Source: Stappia sp. MMSF_3263
Lineage (GTDB): Bacteria > Pseudomonadota > Alphaproteobacteria > Rhizobiales > Stappiaceae
Length of the DNA stretch: 64,000 nucleotides
Direction: 5' to 3'
NCBI RefSeq assembly: GCF_030733745.1
Contig: NZ_JASHIK010000008.1
Span: 1 to 64,000, forward strand
The notes under the pieces were generated by a model that did not search any database, was not told the origin of the DNA, and worked only from the letters and a program-made list of their open reading frames with translations. Below, one piece after another: positions 1 to 9,215 of this stretch (the first letter of the stretch is position 1; each line of letters opens with the position of its first letter). The position numbers and the translations under genes are program-made.

Positions 1-76
1 CCACCCCGGTCATGCCCCCATACAACCGACCCCGCCCGCATGACCGTGAGCCATGCCCGCTCCTTGAGTCCGACTA

Positions 77-152
77 TTTTTAACCGATCGGTATGAAATT
101 GATTGACCGGCCGCAGATGACCGCATAGGTTTTTTAAATGATCGGTACAAAA
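77..152. promoter_or_regulatory. Pair of TetR-operator-like repeats upstream of the SDR gene
   Basis: Two 22-bp sites share the pattern TTTTTAANNGATCGGTANNA. The first is at 77-98 and contains the perfect palindrome ACCGATCGGT (83-92). The second is at 131-152 and ends just before the ribosome binding site of the SDR gene. Their starts are 54 bp apart. A TetR regulator is the last gene of this short rightward cluster, so these are the likely autoregulatory operators. The link to that regulator is inference. Confidence 0.6.
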
Positions 153-164
153 AAGGATATCGCA

Positions 165-902
165 ATGGAACTCAAAGGCAAGGCAGCGCTCGTCACCGGG
201 GGATCACGTGGCATCGGGGCCGCCGTCGTTCGGCGGCTCGCAAGGGAAGGGGCGGATATCGCCTTTACCTACACCGCGTCCGACGAGGCGGCCGAAAGCC
301 TCGTCAGGGAACTTGCTTCAGCCGGAACCAGAGTGCTGAAGATCAAGGCGGACAGCCGCGATCCGGCCGCCTTGCGAGAGGCCGTGGAGCAAACCGCCAG
401 GGAACTGGGCCGGCTGGACATTCTCGTCAACAGCGCCGGCGTCTTCTACGCAGGCCCCATCGAGGACGTCACGCGGGAAGAGATAGACGACACGCTGGCG
501 ATCCATACGAGGGCGGTCTTTGTCGCTTCTCAGGCCGCGCTTGCTTACATGGGTTCCGGCGGGAGCATCGTCTCCATCGGTTCCTGCTTCGCTCAGCGGG
601 TGCCGTATGGGGGAGTGACGCTGTATGCGATGAGCAAATCCGCGCTCATCGGCTTCACCAAGGGGCTCGCACGCGAGGTTGGCGAACGCGGCATCACGGT
701 CAACATCGTCGATCCGGGATCGACCGACACGGACATGAACCCCGCCGACGGCCCGACGGCGGAAGCGGAACTGGATCTGATGGCGATCAGGCGTTACGCC
801 CGGCCGGAGGAAATCGCGGCCGCCGTCGGCTTTCTGGCAAGCCCCAATAGCCGGTTCATCACCGGGGCATCGCTCGCTGTCGATGGAGGCGTCACCGCGT
901 AA
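165..902 (+). CDS. SDR-family NAD(P)-dependent oxidoreductase (FabG-like)
   Basis: A classical short-chain dehydrogenase of about 245 residues. The N-terminal cofactor motif TGGSRGIG, the NNAG-equivalent NSAG, a catalytic Ser and the YxxxK pair (YAMSK) are all visible, as is the C-terminal GASLAVDGG typical of FabG-like enzymes. The substrate cannot be read from sequence. I chose the ATG at 165 because AAAAGGA lies at 151-157; the upstream ATG at 138 falls within the second operator-like repeat and has no obvious ribosome binding site. It is followed by a hairpin and then by the exporter and TetR genes, an arrangement typical of xenobiotic-responsive cassettes. Confidence 0.93.
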   Translation: MELKGKAALVTGGSRGIGAAVVRRLAREGADIAFTYTASDEAAESLVRELASAGTRVLKIKADSRDPAALREAVEQTARELGRLDILVNSAGVFYAGPIEDVTREEIDDTLAIHTRAVFVASQAALAYMGSGGSIVSIGSCFAQRVPYGGVTLYAMSKSALIGFTKGLAREVGERGITVNIVDPGSTDTDMNPADGPTAEAELDLMAIRRYARPEEIAAAVGFLASPNSRFITGASLAVDGGVTA

Positions 903-918
903 CGGCGCACCGGGCAAT

Positions 919-950
919 GCCGGGCGGCGTTCATCGCCCCCGGCACTTTT
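919..950 (+). terminator. Terminator-like hairpin after the SDR gene
   Basis: GCCGGG and GGCG (919-929) pair with CGCC and CCCGGC (935-944) across a TTCAT loop, with one bulged C, followed by four T residues at 947-950. The stem is strong but the T tract is short, so it may only weaken read-through into the exporter gene. Confidence 0.5.
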
Positions 951-1070
951 GCGGTCGCTGTCGACACCCGCCAGGACAAGCCGGCAGTGCAAGGGATTTT
1001 CACCCTGCGGCAGCGCCCCGCGCCGCCACGCCCTGATCGCTCTCTCGCCACCGGAAAGATGAGGATACGC

Positions 1071-1385
1071 ATGGCTTGGGGACTATTGGTTCTGGCCGGT
1101 GCACTGGAAATCGTCTGGGCCCTGGCGCTGAAACAGGCAAACGGGTTCACAAGGCCCTGGCCAAGCCTGATCGGCGTCAGCATTGCCATGCTGAGCCTCG
1201 TTCTGCTCGGTCTGGCGCTTAAGCATCTTCCAGTGAGCACGGCTTATGCTATTTGGGTGGGTATCGGAGCCTTCGGCGTGGCGGTTTTCGGGACATTCGT
1301 TCTCGGTGAACACATGTCCGCAGCGAAGCTCCTGTTTCTGGCGCTGATCGTGATCGGCGTGGCAGGTCTTCGGATGATGGAATAA
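1071..1385 (+). CDS. sugE: SMR-family guanidinium exporter (Gdx/SugE type)
   Basis: A 104-residue protein with four membrane segments, the normal size for small multidrug resistance proteins. The residues that mark the Gdx guanidinium subtype are present: Glu13 for proton and substrate binding, Trp16, Ser42, Tyr59 and Trp62. From known family biology it should exchange guanidinium for protons in the inner membrane, possibly with small quaternary ammonium ions. The start at 1071 is preceded by GATGAGGAT; the longer reading frame from 987 adds a non-hydrophobic, non-conserved stretch. The stop TAA overlaps the next ATG by one base (TAATG), which suggests translational coupling to the TetR gene. 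No guanidine riboswitch was recognised upstream. Confidence 0.9.
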   Translation: MAWGLLVLAGALEIVWALALKQANGFTRPWPSLIGVSIAMLSLVLLGLALKHLPVSTAYAIWVGIGAFGVAVFGTFVLGEHMSAAKLLFLALIVIGVAGLRMME

Positions 1386-2014
1386 TGAAACCCGGCAGCC
1401 GATCGAAATCAGCCCCTGCCCAGACAATCGGGCGCCCGAGAGGGTTTGATAGAGACACGGCTCTGCTAGCGGCCATGCGAACCTTCTGGGCACGAGGCTA
1501 CGAAGGCACATCGATCCAGGACCTCGTCGACGCCACGGGGGTCAACAAGCCAAGCCTCTATTCAACCTTTGGATGCAAGGAGGAAATTTTCCGGGAGGCC
1601 GTCGAACTCTACGACCGCCTCGAAGGCCGGGCAACGTCGCAGAGCCTCGGCGCGGCCACCACGACCCGCGAGGCTGTCGAGACCATGCTTCGGTCCAATG
1701 CCCGCGCCTATGTTGCCGACGAAGGCCCGCGCGGCTGCATGATTGTGCTGGCCTCCCTGCTTGGCGCGCCGGAAAACAAGAACGTACGCGCGTTTCTTGC
1801 CGACAACCGGCTGAGCGGGGAAGCGGCTCTGAGGGACCGCCTTGCGCGCGGCGTCGCGGAAGGAGACCTTACACCGTCTGCCGACCTCGACCGGCTTGCC
1901 GCCTTCTACACCACCGTTCTCGAGGGATTGTCGATCCAGGCCCGAGACGGCGCATCCGCGCAAAAGCTCGACACGATCGTCGACGCCGCAATGCTGGCAT
2001 GGCCGACCGGTTGA
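1385..2014 (+). CDS. TetR/AcrR-family transcriptional regulator
   Basis: A 209-residue regulator. The N-terminal helix-turn-helix reads FDRDTALLAAMRTFWARGYE followed by TSIQDLVDATGVNKPSLYSTFGCKEE, the usual TetR_N pattern, and the C-terminal ligand domain is helical and of the type seen with xenobiotic-responsive repressors. It starts on the stop codon of the exporter gene, so the two are coupled. It probably represses the SDR-exporter-regulator cluster through the paired sites at 77-152. The ligand is unknown. Confidence 0.9.
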   Translation: MKPGSRSKSAPAQTIGRPRGFDRDTALLAAMRTFWARGYEGTSIQDLVDATGVNKPSLYSTFGCKEEIFREAVELYDRLEGRATSQSLGAATTTREAVETMLRSNARAYVADEGPRGCMIVLASLLGAPENKNVRAFLADNRLSGEAALRDRLARGVAEGDLTPSADLDRLAAFYTTVLEGLSIQARDGASAQKLDTIVDAAMLAWPTG

Positions 2015-2322
2015 ACAATGCACACCGGGCAGCCGTACCTGTCTGGCCAACTGGTACGAGACGTTCATACAACACCCGTCGCAGCGGGAAGCACCCTTGA
2101 GAGCCGAAACGCACGCCTGACCAGATTCGAAAATTAGGTCGCGGCAAGCCGGCAATGACAGGCGAGCACACTGGATCCCGTCGAGCGCCAGACAGCTTGA
2201 TTGCATGTCCTTCACTCTGGTCGAGGGGAGCCGGTTTGCTGTTCCAGCAGGGGGACCTGGCCCAAGATGCAGGCCCCGCGATCAAGTTGTCTCGACCGCC
2301 CTCGGGCTGTGGCAGGCCAAAC
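2015..2322. other. Intergenic gap between convergent tetR and response-regulator genes
   Basis: About 308 bp where two convergent transcription units meet. I see no convincing gene, repeat or U-rich terminator. The open frames that cross it are shadows of the minus-strand regulator. Confidence 0.4.
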
Positions 2323-2967
2323 TCAATGCCGGTCTGTCGAATTCTTCGATCGCGCAATCAATTTTCCGCGCGAAGTCGCGCCGGCTTTTTGCAGGATCGC
2401 GGCAACATGTGTCTTGACCGTGCTTTCGGTCAAATCGAGATCTCGGGCGATTTCCTTGTTCGAAAGTCCCGCGACGACCAAGCTGTAGACGTCGGCCTGG
2501 CGCTTCGTAAGATCAAGCCGCTCCGGGCCGGACCTTGCCTCCGGGAGAGGTCCGGGCGATGCGGCTTCACCATCGAACAGGACACGCGGGAAGAAAACTT
2601 CGCCGGTCAGCAGCAACTCGACCACATTGACGATCACTCTCGGGTCAGCGGTTTTCGGGATGAATCCATCGGCCCCCTCGGCACGCGCGCGGGTAACCGT
2701 ATCCCGGTCCTCCTCACCGGAAATCAGCGCCACCGACATCGCGGGATCCGCCTGTTTCAGGCGGGCGAGCCCGTGAAATCCGTTTGCATCCGGCAGCTTG
2801 AGATCGAGAAGTACAAGGTCGAAGGGACTGGATATTTCCAGTTCATGCAGCGCCTCCGCCACGGAGGCGGCGGCGAACACCGAAGCACCGTCAATTTCGA
2901 GTTCAAGAAGGGCCTTCATGCCCGAGCGAATGACCGAATGATCGTCTACGATGAGTATCTTTACCAT
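2323..2967 (-). CDS. NarL/FixJ-family response regulator
   Basis: A 214-residue two-component regulator. The receiver domain starts MVKILIVDDHSVIRSGM, with the acidic pair near residues 8-9, phosphoacceptor Asp55 in LVLLDLKLPD and a conserved Lys in FIPKTA. The C-terminal LuxR-type helix-turn-helix reads LTKRQADVYSLVVAGLSNKE then IARDLDLTESTVKTHV. The ATG at 2967 is preferred; the longer frame opens with TTG. It begins 30 bp beyond the sdaA stop on the same strand, so it may be the last gene of the aap-sdaA run. The likely partner is the hybrid kinase at 12576-14726, whose SHDLRQPIHA-type H box often goes with NarL-type regulators. Pairing is inferred. Confidence 0.92.
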   Translation of the reverse strand: MVKILIVDDHSVIRSGMKALLELEIDGASVFAAASVAEALHELEISSPFDLVLLDLKLPDANGFHGLARLKQADPAMSVALISGEEDRDTVTRARAEGADGFIPKTADPRVIVNVVELLLTGEVFFPRVLFDGEAASPGPLPEARSGPERLDLTKRQADVYSLVVAGLSNKEIARDLDLTESTVKTHVAAILQKAGATSRGKLIARSKNSTDRH

Positions 2968-2997
2968 AGCATCCAATCGACCCGGCCACGGGTAACG

Positions 2998-4371
2998 TCA
3001 ACATCCCGTCACGAAGAGGGCCAATCCACCCTGTGAAGTTTCCTTATAGCGCTCATGCATATCGTTACCAATGTTTCGCATCGCCTCGATGCAGGCGTCC
3101 AGGGGCACGATGTGATCACCGTCGCCGCTGAGCGCCAAACGCGCGGCAGCAACCGCCTTGATCGCCCCGAGGCCGTTGCGCTCGATGCAAGGAACCTGCA
3201 CAAGTCCCATGACCGGATCGCAGGCAAGACCCAGATGATGCTCGAGCGCGATTTCAGCAGCGTTTTCAACCTGCTTCGGGGTACCTCCACAAACAGCCGC
3301 ATATCCGGCGGCGGCCATGGCGGCCGCGCTTCCGACCTCGGCCTGACAACCCAGGTCTGCACCGCTGACGGACGCGTTTCGTTTGATGATCGCCCCGATC
3401 GCTGCGGCAGTCAGCAGAAAGCTTCGCCTGAGAGGATGCTGGTCCGTCGGAGCCTCGTCCAGCCAGTATCGCAGAACAGCAGGCACAACCCCGGCGGCGC
3501 CGTTGGTCGGCGCCGTCACGACCCGTGCGCCTCTGGCGTTCTCCTCGTTCACCGCAAGGGCATAGGCGAGCAGGCGATCCTGGGCGTTGAAAGGCGCGGA
3601 CGGGTTGAGCTCCAGTGCCCTGAACAGCGCTTGCGCCCTGCTCCGGACCTGCAGACCACCGGGCAGCACGCCCGTCTTTGACGCCCCGCGCGATATGCAG
3701 GACAGCATCTCCTCGCAAATGCGATCCAGTCCCTCGGCGATATTGCCGTTCCGGCGCAGGCTTGTTTCATTCTCGAGCATCACGTCCGATATCGAAATGC
3801 CGGAAGCCGCGCAGATATCAAGGAGCTGTTTGCTGTTCTCGAAGGCAAACGGAACGTCATCGCGCTCGCCCGGAGCACGGTCATCGCGGAAATCCGGACC
3901 CTCTTCCTCGGCAACGACACTGCCGCCGCCGATCGATACATAGGACCGCGAAAGCGTCAGGGCGCCGTCTTCTCCGAACGCCTCGAATGTCAGCGTATTG
4001 GGATGCCATCGGGGTTTGGCGATCGTGTCGAGGACAACACCGCTCCCCAGATCGATTTCGAAAGGTCCGATGCCTGGATGGGCCCCTCGCCCGCTCTCCG
4101 AGATATCCCGCCAGATCCCTTCCGCCGTCAAGTGATCGAAGCTCTCCGGCGACAGGCCGCAAAGACCCCACACGGCAGCCTTGTCGGAGGCATGACCCCG
4201 TCCCGTATAGGCCAGGGATCCGAGAAGGGTTATTCTGAGCTTCGGATTGCGCGCTCCCTTTTCAGCCAGTTCCGCGGCGAAACGATTGGCGGCAATCATC
4301 GGCCCCATTGTATGGGACGACGAGGGGCCAATGCCGATCTTGAAGATGTCAAACACCGACGTATACGTCAT
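2998..4371 (-). CDS. sdaA: L-serine ammonia-lyase, iron-sulfur dependent
   Basis: A 457-residue single-chain L-serine deaminase, normal length for the SdaA type, converting L-serine to pyruvate and ammonia in the cytoplasm. The N-terminal IGPSSSHTMGPM loop is the family signature. Cysteines for the labile [4Fe-4S] cluster are visible near the C-terminus in AVCGGTPKQVE, LACDPVMGLVQVPC and the adjacent IERNG. I chose the ATG at 4371 because AAGGTGA precedes it and family similarity begins exactly there. The ATG overlaps the TGA of the symporter gene (ATGA), so the two are coupled. Being in an amino-acid uptake run suggests that imported serine is used as a carbon and nitrogen source. Confidence 0.95.
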   Translation of the reverse strand: MTYTSVFDIFKIGIGPSSSHTMGPMIAANRFAAELAEKGARNPKLRITLLGSLAYTGRGHASDKAAVWGLCGLSPESFDHLTAEGIWRDISESGRGAHPGIGPFEIDLGSGVVLDTIAKPRWHPNTLTFEAFGEDGALTLSRSYVSIGGGSVVAEEEGPDFRDDRAPGERDDVPFAFENSKQLLDICAASGISISDVMLENETSLRRNGNIAEGLDRICEEMLSCISRGASKTGVLPGGLQVRSRAQALFRALELNPSAPFNAQDRLLAYALAVNEENARGARVVTAPTNGAAGVVPAVLRYWLDEAPTDQHPLRRSFLLTAAAIGAIIKRNASVSGADLGCQAEVGSAAAMAAAGYAAVCGGTPKQVENAAEIALEHHLGLACDPVMGLVQVPCIERNGLGAIKAVAAARLALSGDGDHIVPLDACIEAMRNIGNDMHERYKETSQGGLALFVTGC

Positions 4372-5999
4372 ACGATCACCTTCGATGCCGCGTGAATATG
4401 GTAGAAGATGCGCGCGAAATCGCGGAGCAGCTCGCCATGTATTGCCGAGGTCGTGACCGCAGACGGATTGTTGTCGCTGAGGCGGCGGAAATGTTCCTGC
4501 CAGCTGACCTCTACAAGTCGATCGAGCTCTTTTCGCTGCCGGTTTATGTTTTTCCTGATCTGGGCATCGCCCTGCAAGGCCGCGACCAGTGTCAACCGAA
4601 GGCTTTGCTGAATGATATTCACCAAAGAGAGCAGTTCCTGCTTTCCCTCGTTGGAAAAGCGCGCCTGGTCCTTGATACGCGCCTCGCACAGGACGACCGC
4701 GTTGAGGACAAGATCGGAAACGTGCCTCAGGTTGGATGACAGAAGCATGATGTTCATCGCGCGACTGCTTTCCTCTTCGGATATATCGCCGCGCGTGACG
4801 TCGCTGACATAGAACTTCAGCAAGTCCAATGTCGACGAGATCGTCGCGTGGTTCCGCTTGGCAACCTCCACGCCGGCCAGATCGTCGGCCCTGATGGTCG
4901 CGGCGAGCGCCAGGAGGGAGTCGTCAATCTGATCGGGAATCCGGTTCAGTTCGCGCGACGCGCTGGCAAGGGCCAGTGTCGGGGAATCCAGCAAGTTCCG
5001 GTCGAGATAGCGGGCAAGTGGCGCCGCCTCCTGTTGGGACGTATCCGGTATCATTCGCTCGAACAGCCGTGCAAACACGCCAACCCAGGGCAGGAACAGG
5101 GCAGCGATCAGAAAGTTCAGGCCTGTATGAAAGTTGACCAGGGCCCCGGGCGTCTGCAGGTAGGGCGCCAGCCCTTCCACGACCAGATGCAGGAACGGGA
5201 TCGACAGCAGGCAGACGGTCAGCTTGAACAGGGCGTTCCCGATCGCCACCCGCTTGCCCGCAACACTCGTGTTCATGGTCGCGATAATCGCCGGAACCGT
5301 CCCTCCGATATTCGCTCCGAGCACCATCAGCATCCCCATTTTGAGGGGAATGACCCCCGCCACGAACAGCGATGTCGTCAGCAACACCATGGCGAGGCTC
5401 GAATGAACCAGCCATGTAATCGCGGCCACGATGAACAACGTCAGGAGTGTTTCGTTCTCCAGCGTCGTCAGTATTTCGACAAGCAAGGCGGACTCTCGCA
5501 AGGGCGCGGACGATGAGCGCACCAGCGACAGCGCCAGGAGCACAAGGCCCAGGCCGAGCACGCAGCGGCCCACTTGCCGTCTGACGTGATCGGTGCATTG
5601 CGAATGGGCAAAGAACCCGATGAAGACAAGGACGTAGGACGCCACCGAGAGGTCGAAGGAAAGTATCTGGGCGGCAATCGACGTCCCGACATCCGCACCG
5701 AGCATGACCGCCAGGGCGGCGGGCGCCGAAACCATTCCCTTGGCCGCCAGAGAAGCAATGATCATGGCCGTGGCGGTGCTGCTCTGAATAAAGATCGTCA
5801 CGAGCACACCAACGCCGAAGGACATGAACCTGCCGTTGGTCGCCGCCCCCAGGGCATGCCGCAAGGATCCCCCGAAAGCCCGCATTATACCGGTCCGGAT
5901 CAGCCGGATGCCCCAAAGCATGAGGGCGACGGAGCCGAGGATCTGAACTAGAATTGCCGTGCTGGAAATCGCAATGCCCTCCGGTAGAACCTGGACCAC
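4368..5999 (-). CDS. Na+/Pi cotransporter family protein with PhoU-like C-terminal domain
   Basis: A 543-residue NptA/YjbB-type protein. The N-terminal part is hydrophobic with two inverted halves carrying the family repeats: IQSSTATAM in the first half and the equivalent VHSSLAMVLL in the second. From about residue 340 the protein is soluble and helical, as in YjbB homologues with a PhoU-like domain. The family moves phosphate with sodium; E. coli YjbB is linked to phosphate export. The GTG at 5999 fits the start of the first membrane segment, although the ribosome binding site is not clear. It sits between the ABC transporter and sdaA, an unusual position that suggests phosphate release during catabolism of the imported compound. 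Confidence 0.88.
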   Translation of the reverse strand: MVQVLPEGIAISSTAILVQILGSVALMLWGIRLIRTGIMRAFGGSLRHALGAATNGRFMSFGVGVLVTIFIQSSTATAMIIASLAAKGMVSAPAALAVMLGADVGTSIAAQILSFDLSVASYVLVFIGFFAHSQCTDHVRRQVGRCVLGLGLVLLALSLVRSSSAPLRESALLVEILTTLENETLLTLFIVAAITWLVHSSLAMVLLTTSLFVAGVIPLKMGMLMVLGANIGGTVPAIIATMNTSVAGKRVAIGNALFKLTVCLLSIPFLHLVVEGLAPYLQTPGALVNFHTGLNFLIAALFLPWVGVFARLFERMIPDTSQQEAAPLARYLDRNLLDSPTLALASASRELNRIPDQIDDSLLALAATIRADDLAGVEVAKRNHATISSTLDLLKFYVSDVTRGDISEEESSRAMNIMLLSSNLRHVSDLVLNAVVLCEARIKDQARFSNEGKQELLSLVNIIQQSLRLTLVAALQGDAQIRKNINRQRKELDRLVEVSWQEHFRRLSDNNPSAVTTSAIHGELLRDFARIFYHIHAASKVIV

Positions 6000-6011
6000 C
6001 CATGGCGACGT

Positions 6012-6027
6012 CGCCGCAAAAGCGGCG
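6012..6027. other. Small perfect hairpin between aapP and the symporter gene
   Basis: CGCCGC and GCGGCG pair across an AAAA loop in the 52-bp gap. It lacks a T run, so I read it as a processing or stability element at most. Confidence 0.3.
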
Positions 6028-6051
6028 CGTCGCGTCGGGAGGAATCAAGGA

Positions 6052-6822
6052 TTAGTGGGACAGGATCTGGCTCAGGAACTTCTGCGTTCGGTCGATCTTC
6101 GGAGCATCAAAGAAAAGATCGGGCGTATTTTCTTCCACGATCTCGCCGCCATCCATGAAAATGACGCGATCCGCCACCAGTCGGGCGAAGGACATTTCAT
6201 GGGTGACGCAGATCATGGTCATCCCGGACTCCGCCAGTTCGATCATCACGTCCAGAACCTCCTTGATCATCTCGGGATCAAGTGCCGAGGTGGGTTCGTC
6301 GAACAGCATCACCGAGGGGCTCATGCAGAGCGACCGGGCAATGGCGACGCGCTGCTGCTGGCCACCCGAGAGCTGCCCCGGATACTTGTCCTTCTGCTCG
6401 GCAATGCCGACCCGTTCCAGATACATGCAGGCAGTCGCCTCGGCCTCCTTGCGCGGCATGTTGCGCGCCCAGACCGGGGCAAAGCAAAGATTGTCGAGGA
6501 TGGTCATATGGGGAAACAGGTTGAACTGCTGGAAGACCATGCCGACTTCGCGCCGGATATTGGTGATGTTCTTGAGCTTGTCGTTCAAGATCGTGCCGTT
6601 GACGGTGATCGTGCCCTCCTGATGCTCCTCCAGATGATTGATGCACCGGATCAAGGTGGACTTTCCGGACCCGGAGGGACCGCAGATCACAATCCGCTCG
6701 CCTTTCTTTACGGAGAGCGAGACATCCTTGAGAACGTGAAAATTGCCGTACCACTTGTTGACCTGCCGCATCTCGATAACGGATTCGTCTTCGGCGATCT
6801 GGCTTTCGATTCTGGTGGTCAT
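6052..6822 (-). CDS. aapP: Polar amino-acid ABC transporter, ATP-binding protein
   Basis: A 256-residue ATPase of the GlnQ/AapP class. Walker A is GPSGSGKST, the Q loop lies in [10 protein letters not shown], the signature is [15 protein letters not shown], Walker B is VMLFDEP and the H loop is VTHE. It should power uptake of L-amino acids through the two permeases encoded upstream. The ATG at 6822 has AGGAG seven bases before it; the longer frame from 6891 overlaps the end of aapM. It is the fourth gene of an aapJ-aapQ-aapM-aapP run, the order known from rhizobia. Confidence 0.95.
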   Translation of the reverse strand: MTTRIESQIAEDESVIEMRQVNKWYGNFHVLKDVSLSVKKGERIVICGPSGSGKSTLIRCINHLEEHQEGTITVNGTILNDKLKNITNIRREVGMVFQQFNLFPHMTILDNLCFAPVWARNMPRKEAEATACMYLERVGIAEQKDKYPGQLSGGQQQRVAIARSLCMSPSVMLFDEPTSALDPEMIKEVLDVMIELAESGMTMICVTHEMSFARLVADRVIFMDGGEIVEENTPDLFFDAPKIDRTQKFLSQILSH

Positions 6823-6844
6823 GGGAGACTCCTCAAGATGTTGC

Positions 6845-7960
6845 TTAGCGGCGAGCGCCACTGGCTCCGCGGTTTTCAAGCGCACGTCCATACAGGCTAA
6901 GGCCGTAGCAAATCAGCCAGTACACAAAGGCGGCAAAGAAGTAGGCCTCCTTCTGAAACCCGAGCCACTCAGGATCGAAGGCCGAGTTCTTGATCATCCC
7001 AAGAAAATCGAGAAGCCCAACGATGATCACCAGCGATGTGTCCTTGAACAGGGCGATGCAACGGCCGATCAGAGGCGGGAGAACATGGCGCAATGCCTGC
7101 GGGACAACGACGAAAGCAATGGTTTTCCAGGGTGACACACCCAGCGCCAGGGAAGCTTCGGTCTGTCCCTTCGGAATTGCCTGCAGACCGCCGCGAACCA
7201 CCTCCGCCATGTAGGCCGCCGAGAAGAAGATCATGCCGATCTGAATGCGCATCAGGTTGTTGATGACCATTTCGGGCGGCAGAAACATCGGCATCATCAC
7301 CGAAGCCATGAAGAGGATGGTGATCAGCGGAACGCCACGGACGAGTTCGATGAAGCCGACACACAACGCCTTGATCAACGGGGACCCGTAGTACCGCCCC
7401 AGCGCCAGAAGAACGCCCAGAGGGATGGAGACGATAACGCCCACCAGCGCCAGCAGAACACTCAGCATCAGCCCGCCCCAGAGGGACTGCTCGACCTCGA
7501 CCATGCCAAAGGCACCGCCGATCATGATCAGTGCGAAAACCGGAAGCAGCAACCAGGCGACGACCAGCACGGCGCCCTTGAGGCGGTCCGTATAGGTGAC
7601 TGCCGCCAGCACGAGAAGCGCAAGACAGGCCACGCCGGGACGCCAGAGCAATTCCTGCGGATAGACGCCAACCATGAGGACGGGGAACTTGTCGACGATG
7701 AACGGCCAACAGGCACCCGTGTTCTGGCGGCATGTGTCCGCGTCGCCCGCAAACGTCGCATCGAGCACGAGCCAGTTGAGCACCGCCGGGAAAACCCAAA
7801 GCACAAAGCCGATCAGCACGAGAGACGTGTAGCTGTTCAGCCAGCCGCTAAACAGATTTTCCTGTAGCCATCTAAGCATTCCGATATTGCCACCGGGCGC
7901 CGGGCGCGCGTCGGTCGGTCGAAAGACGTCTGCGGATGTCGAACGCATTGCAGGATACAT
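6845..7960 (-). CDS. aapM: Polar amino-acid ABC transporter permease (AapM type)
   Basis: A 371-residue inner-membrane permease with the large N-terminal segment typical of AapM, including a Cys-containing periplasmic loop (residues about 60-85), before the BPD_transp_1 domain. The EAA-type cytoplasmic loop is [20 protein letters not shown]. The start is preceded by GAGAGG and lies only a few bases after the aapQ stop. It forms the membrane channel with AapQ. The length is close to the rhizobial protein. Confidence 0.94.
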   Translation of the reverse strand: MYPAMRSTSADVFRPTDARPAPGGNIGMLRWLQENLFSGWLNSYTSLVLIGFVLWVFPAVLNWLVLDATFAGDADTCRQNTGACWPFIVDKFPVLMVGVYPQELLWRPGVACLALLVLAAVTYTDRLKGAVLVVAWLLLPVFALIMIGGAFGMVEVEQSLWGGLMLSVLLALVGVIVSIPLGVLLALGRYYGSPLIKALCVGFIELVRGVPLITILFMASVMMPMFLPPEMVINNLMRIQIGMIFFSAAYMAEVVRGGLQAIPKGQTEASLALGVSPWKTIAFVVVPQALRHVLPPLIGRCIALFKDTSLVIIVGLLDFLGMIKNSAFDPEWLGFQKEAYFFAAFVYWLICYGLSLYGRALENRGASGARR

Positions 7961-7963
7961 ACT

Positions 7964-9148
7964 TTACCTCTCGACGATCTGGACGCGCGAGTTCAGGAAG
8001 TTCATTGCAAGCGAGATCAGGAGGTTGATTGTCAGATAGACCGCCATCCACATGCCAATGATCTCAATCGCTTGCCCATTCTGCCCAATGATGGTTCCGC
8101 CGATCGACACCATGTCGGGAAAGCCGATGGCCACAGCCAGCGAGCTGTTCTTCACCAGGCTCGCATAGTCATTGGTGGTTGCAGGAATGGTGACCCTGAG
8201 GGCCTGCGGCAGCATGATCAGGCGCGTTACGATCCCTCGGGAAACGCCCAGGGCATTGGCAGCTTCAATCTGCCCTGCATGCACCGAGGTGATGCCGCTG
8301 CGGACGTTCTCGCCAATATAGGCGGCGGTATACAGAACCAGCCCGACCAGGAGTGAAACAAACTCGGGTTTGAGTGTCAGTCCGCCGGCGAAGTTGAGTC
8401 CGCTATAGGCAGGAAGTTCGGCCCCGACCGGCCCCCCTGTCGCCAGAAAGGCGAGGGTCGAGATCACGATGAAAACCCCCAGGCCGCCAAGAACCCCGGG
8501 AACGGACCTGCCGGTTGTCTTCTTGTGGTTTCTTGCCCAGATCCAGAAGCTTATCGAAATAGCTCCGGCGATCATCACCGCCAGCATGAACAGGATGAAC
8601 CCGTCTTCCACCACAGGACGAGGCACGAAGACGCCGCGCTTGGTCAGATACACGCCCTCGACGGGCGAAATCGGGTCCCTTGGATGGGGCAAGGATCCGA
8701 TGACCACCGTGTAGACAAAGATCAGCGTCAGCAACAACGGGATGTTGCGCAGCGTTTCCACATAGATCGCGGCCACTTTTGCCAGGAGCCAGTTGGGCGA
8801 GACGCGCGCCACACCCACGAAAATTCCAAGTACCGTGCTGAGAACGATGGCAATCGCGGACACCAGGAGGGTGTTCAGAATGCCTATCAGGAAGGCATAG
8901 CCATAGCTCTTCGTGGGATTGTATTCGATGAGGCTGTCGCCAATCGGCAAGCCTGCCTCGTGTCCGAGAAACGCAAAGCCACTTTCGATACCGCGAGCGG
9001 TCAGGTTGGCCTGGGTATTCTGGAAAAGAAAGTACACACCACTGAGGACAAGGGCGAGAACGGCAACCTGAACCAGGATGCTCGCCATGCTCTGCCCGCT
9101 CAAGGCGGCTGATCTCGACTTCGTTTTGAACGGCATCATTTTTTCCAT
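7964..9148 (-). CDS. aapQ: Polar amino-acid ABC transporter permease (AapQ type)
   Basis: A 394-residue permease with an N-terminal membrane helix, a long periplasmic insertion, and a C-terminal transport domain whose EAA loop reads TSVHAGQIEAANALGVSRG. It pairs with AapM. The start is not certain: the ATG at 9148 has no good ribosome binding site, while the tandem ATGs at 9139 and 9136 have GGAAAA just upstream, so the protein may begin with MMPFKTKSR. A strong hairpin separates it from aapJ. Confidence 0.93.
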   Translation of the reverse strand: MEKMMPFKTKSRSAALSGQSMASILVQVAVLALVLSGVYFLFQNTQANLTARGIESGFAFLGHEAGLPIGDSLIEYNPTKSYGYAFLIGILNTLLVSAIAIVLSTVLGIFVGVARVSPNWLLAKVAAIYVETLRNIPLLLTLIFVYTVVIGSLPHPRDPISPVEGVYLTKRGVFVPRPVVEDGFILFMLAVMIAGAISISFWIWARNHKKTTGRSVPGVLGGLGVFIVISTLAFLATGGPVGAELPAYSGLNFAGGLTLKPEFVSLLVGLVLYTAAYIGENVRSGITSVHAGQIEAANALGVSRGIVTRLIMLPQALRVTIPATTNDYASLVKNSSLAVAIGFPDMVSIGGTIIGQNGQAIEIIGMWMAVYLTINLLISLAMNFLNSRVQIVER

Positions 9149-9165
9149 TGAACAATGGCGAGGCC

Positions 9166-9196
9166 GGGCAAAGCACGCCGTCGACGTGCCTTGCCC
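9166..9196 (-). promoter_or_regulatory. Strong intercistronic hairpin between aapJ and aapQ
   Basis: On the transcribed strand GGGCAAGGCACG pairs with CGTGCTTTGCCC, 12 pairs with a single G-U, around a 7-base loop. No T tract follows. Such stems behind binding-protein genes usually protect the upstream message from 3' decay, so the binding protein is made in excess over the permeases. The role here is inferred from position. Confidence 0.6.
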
Positions 9197-9215
9197 TTGA
9201 TCAATCCTCGTGCGC

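Noticed and set aside
2155-3036. 293-codon plus-strand frame
   Set aside because: Shadow of the response regulator on the minus strand.
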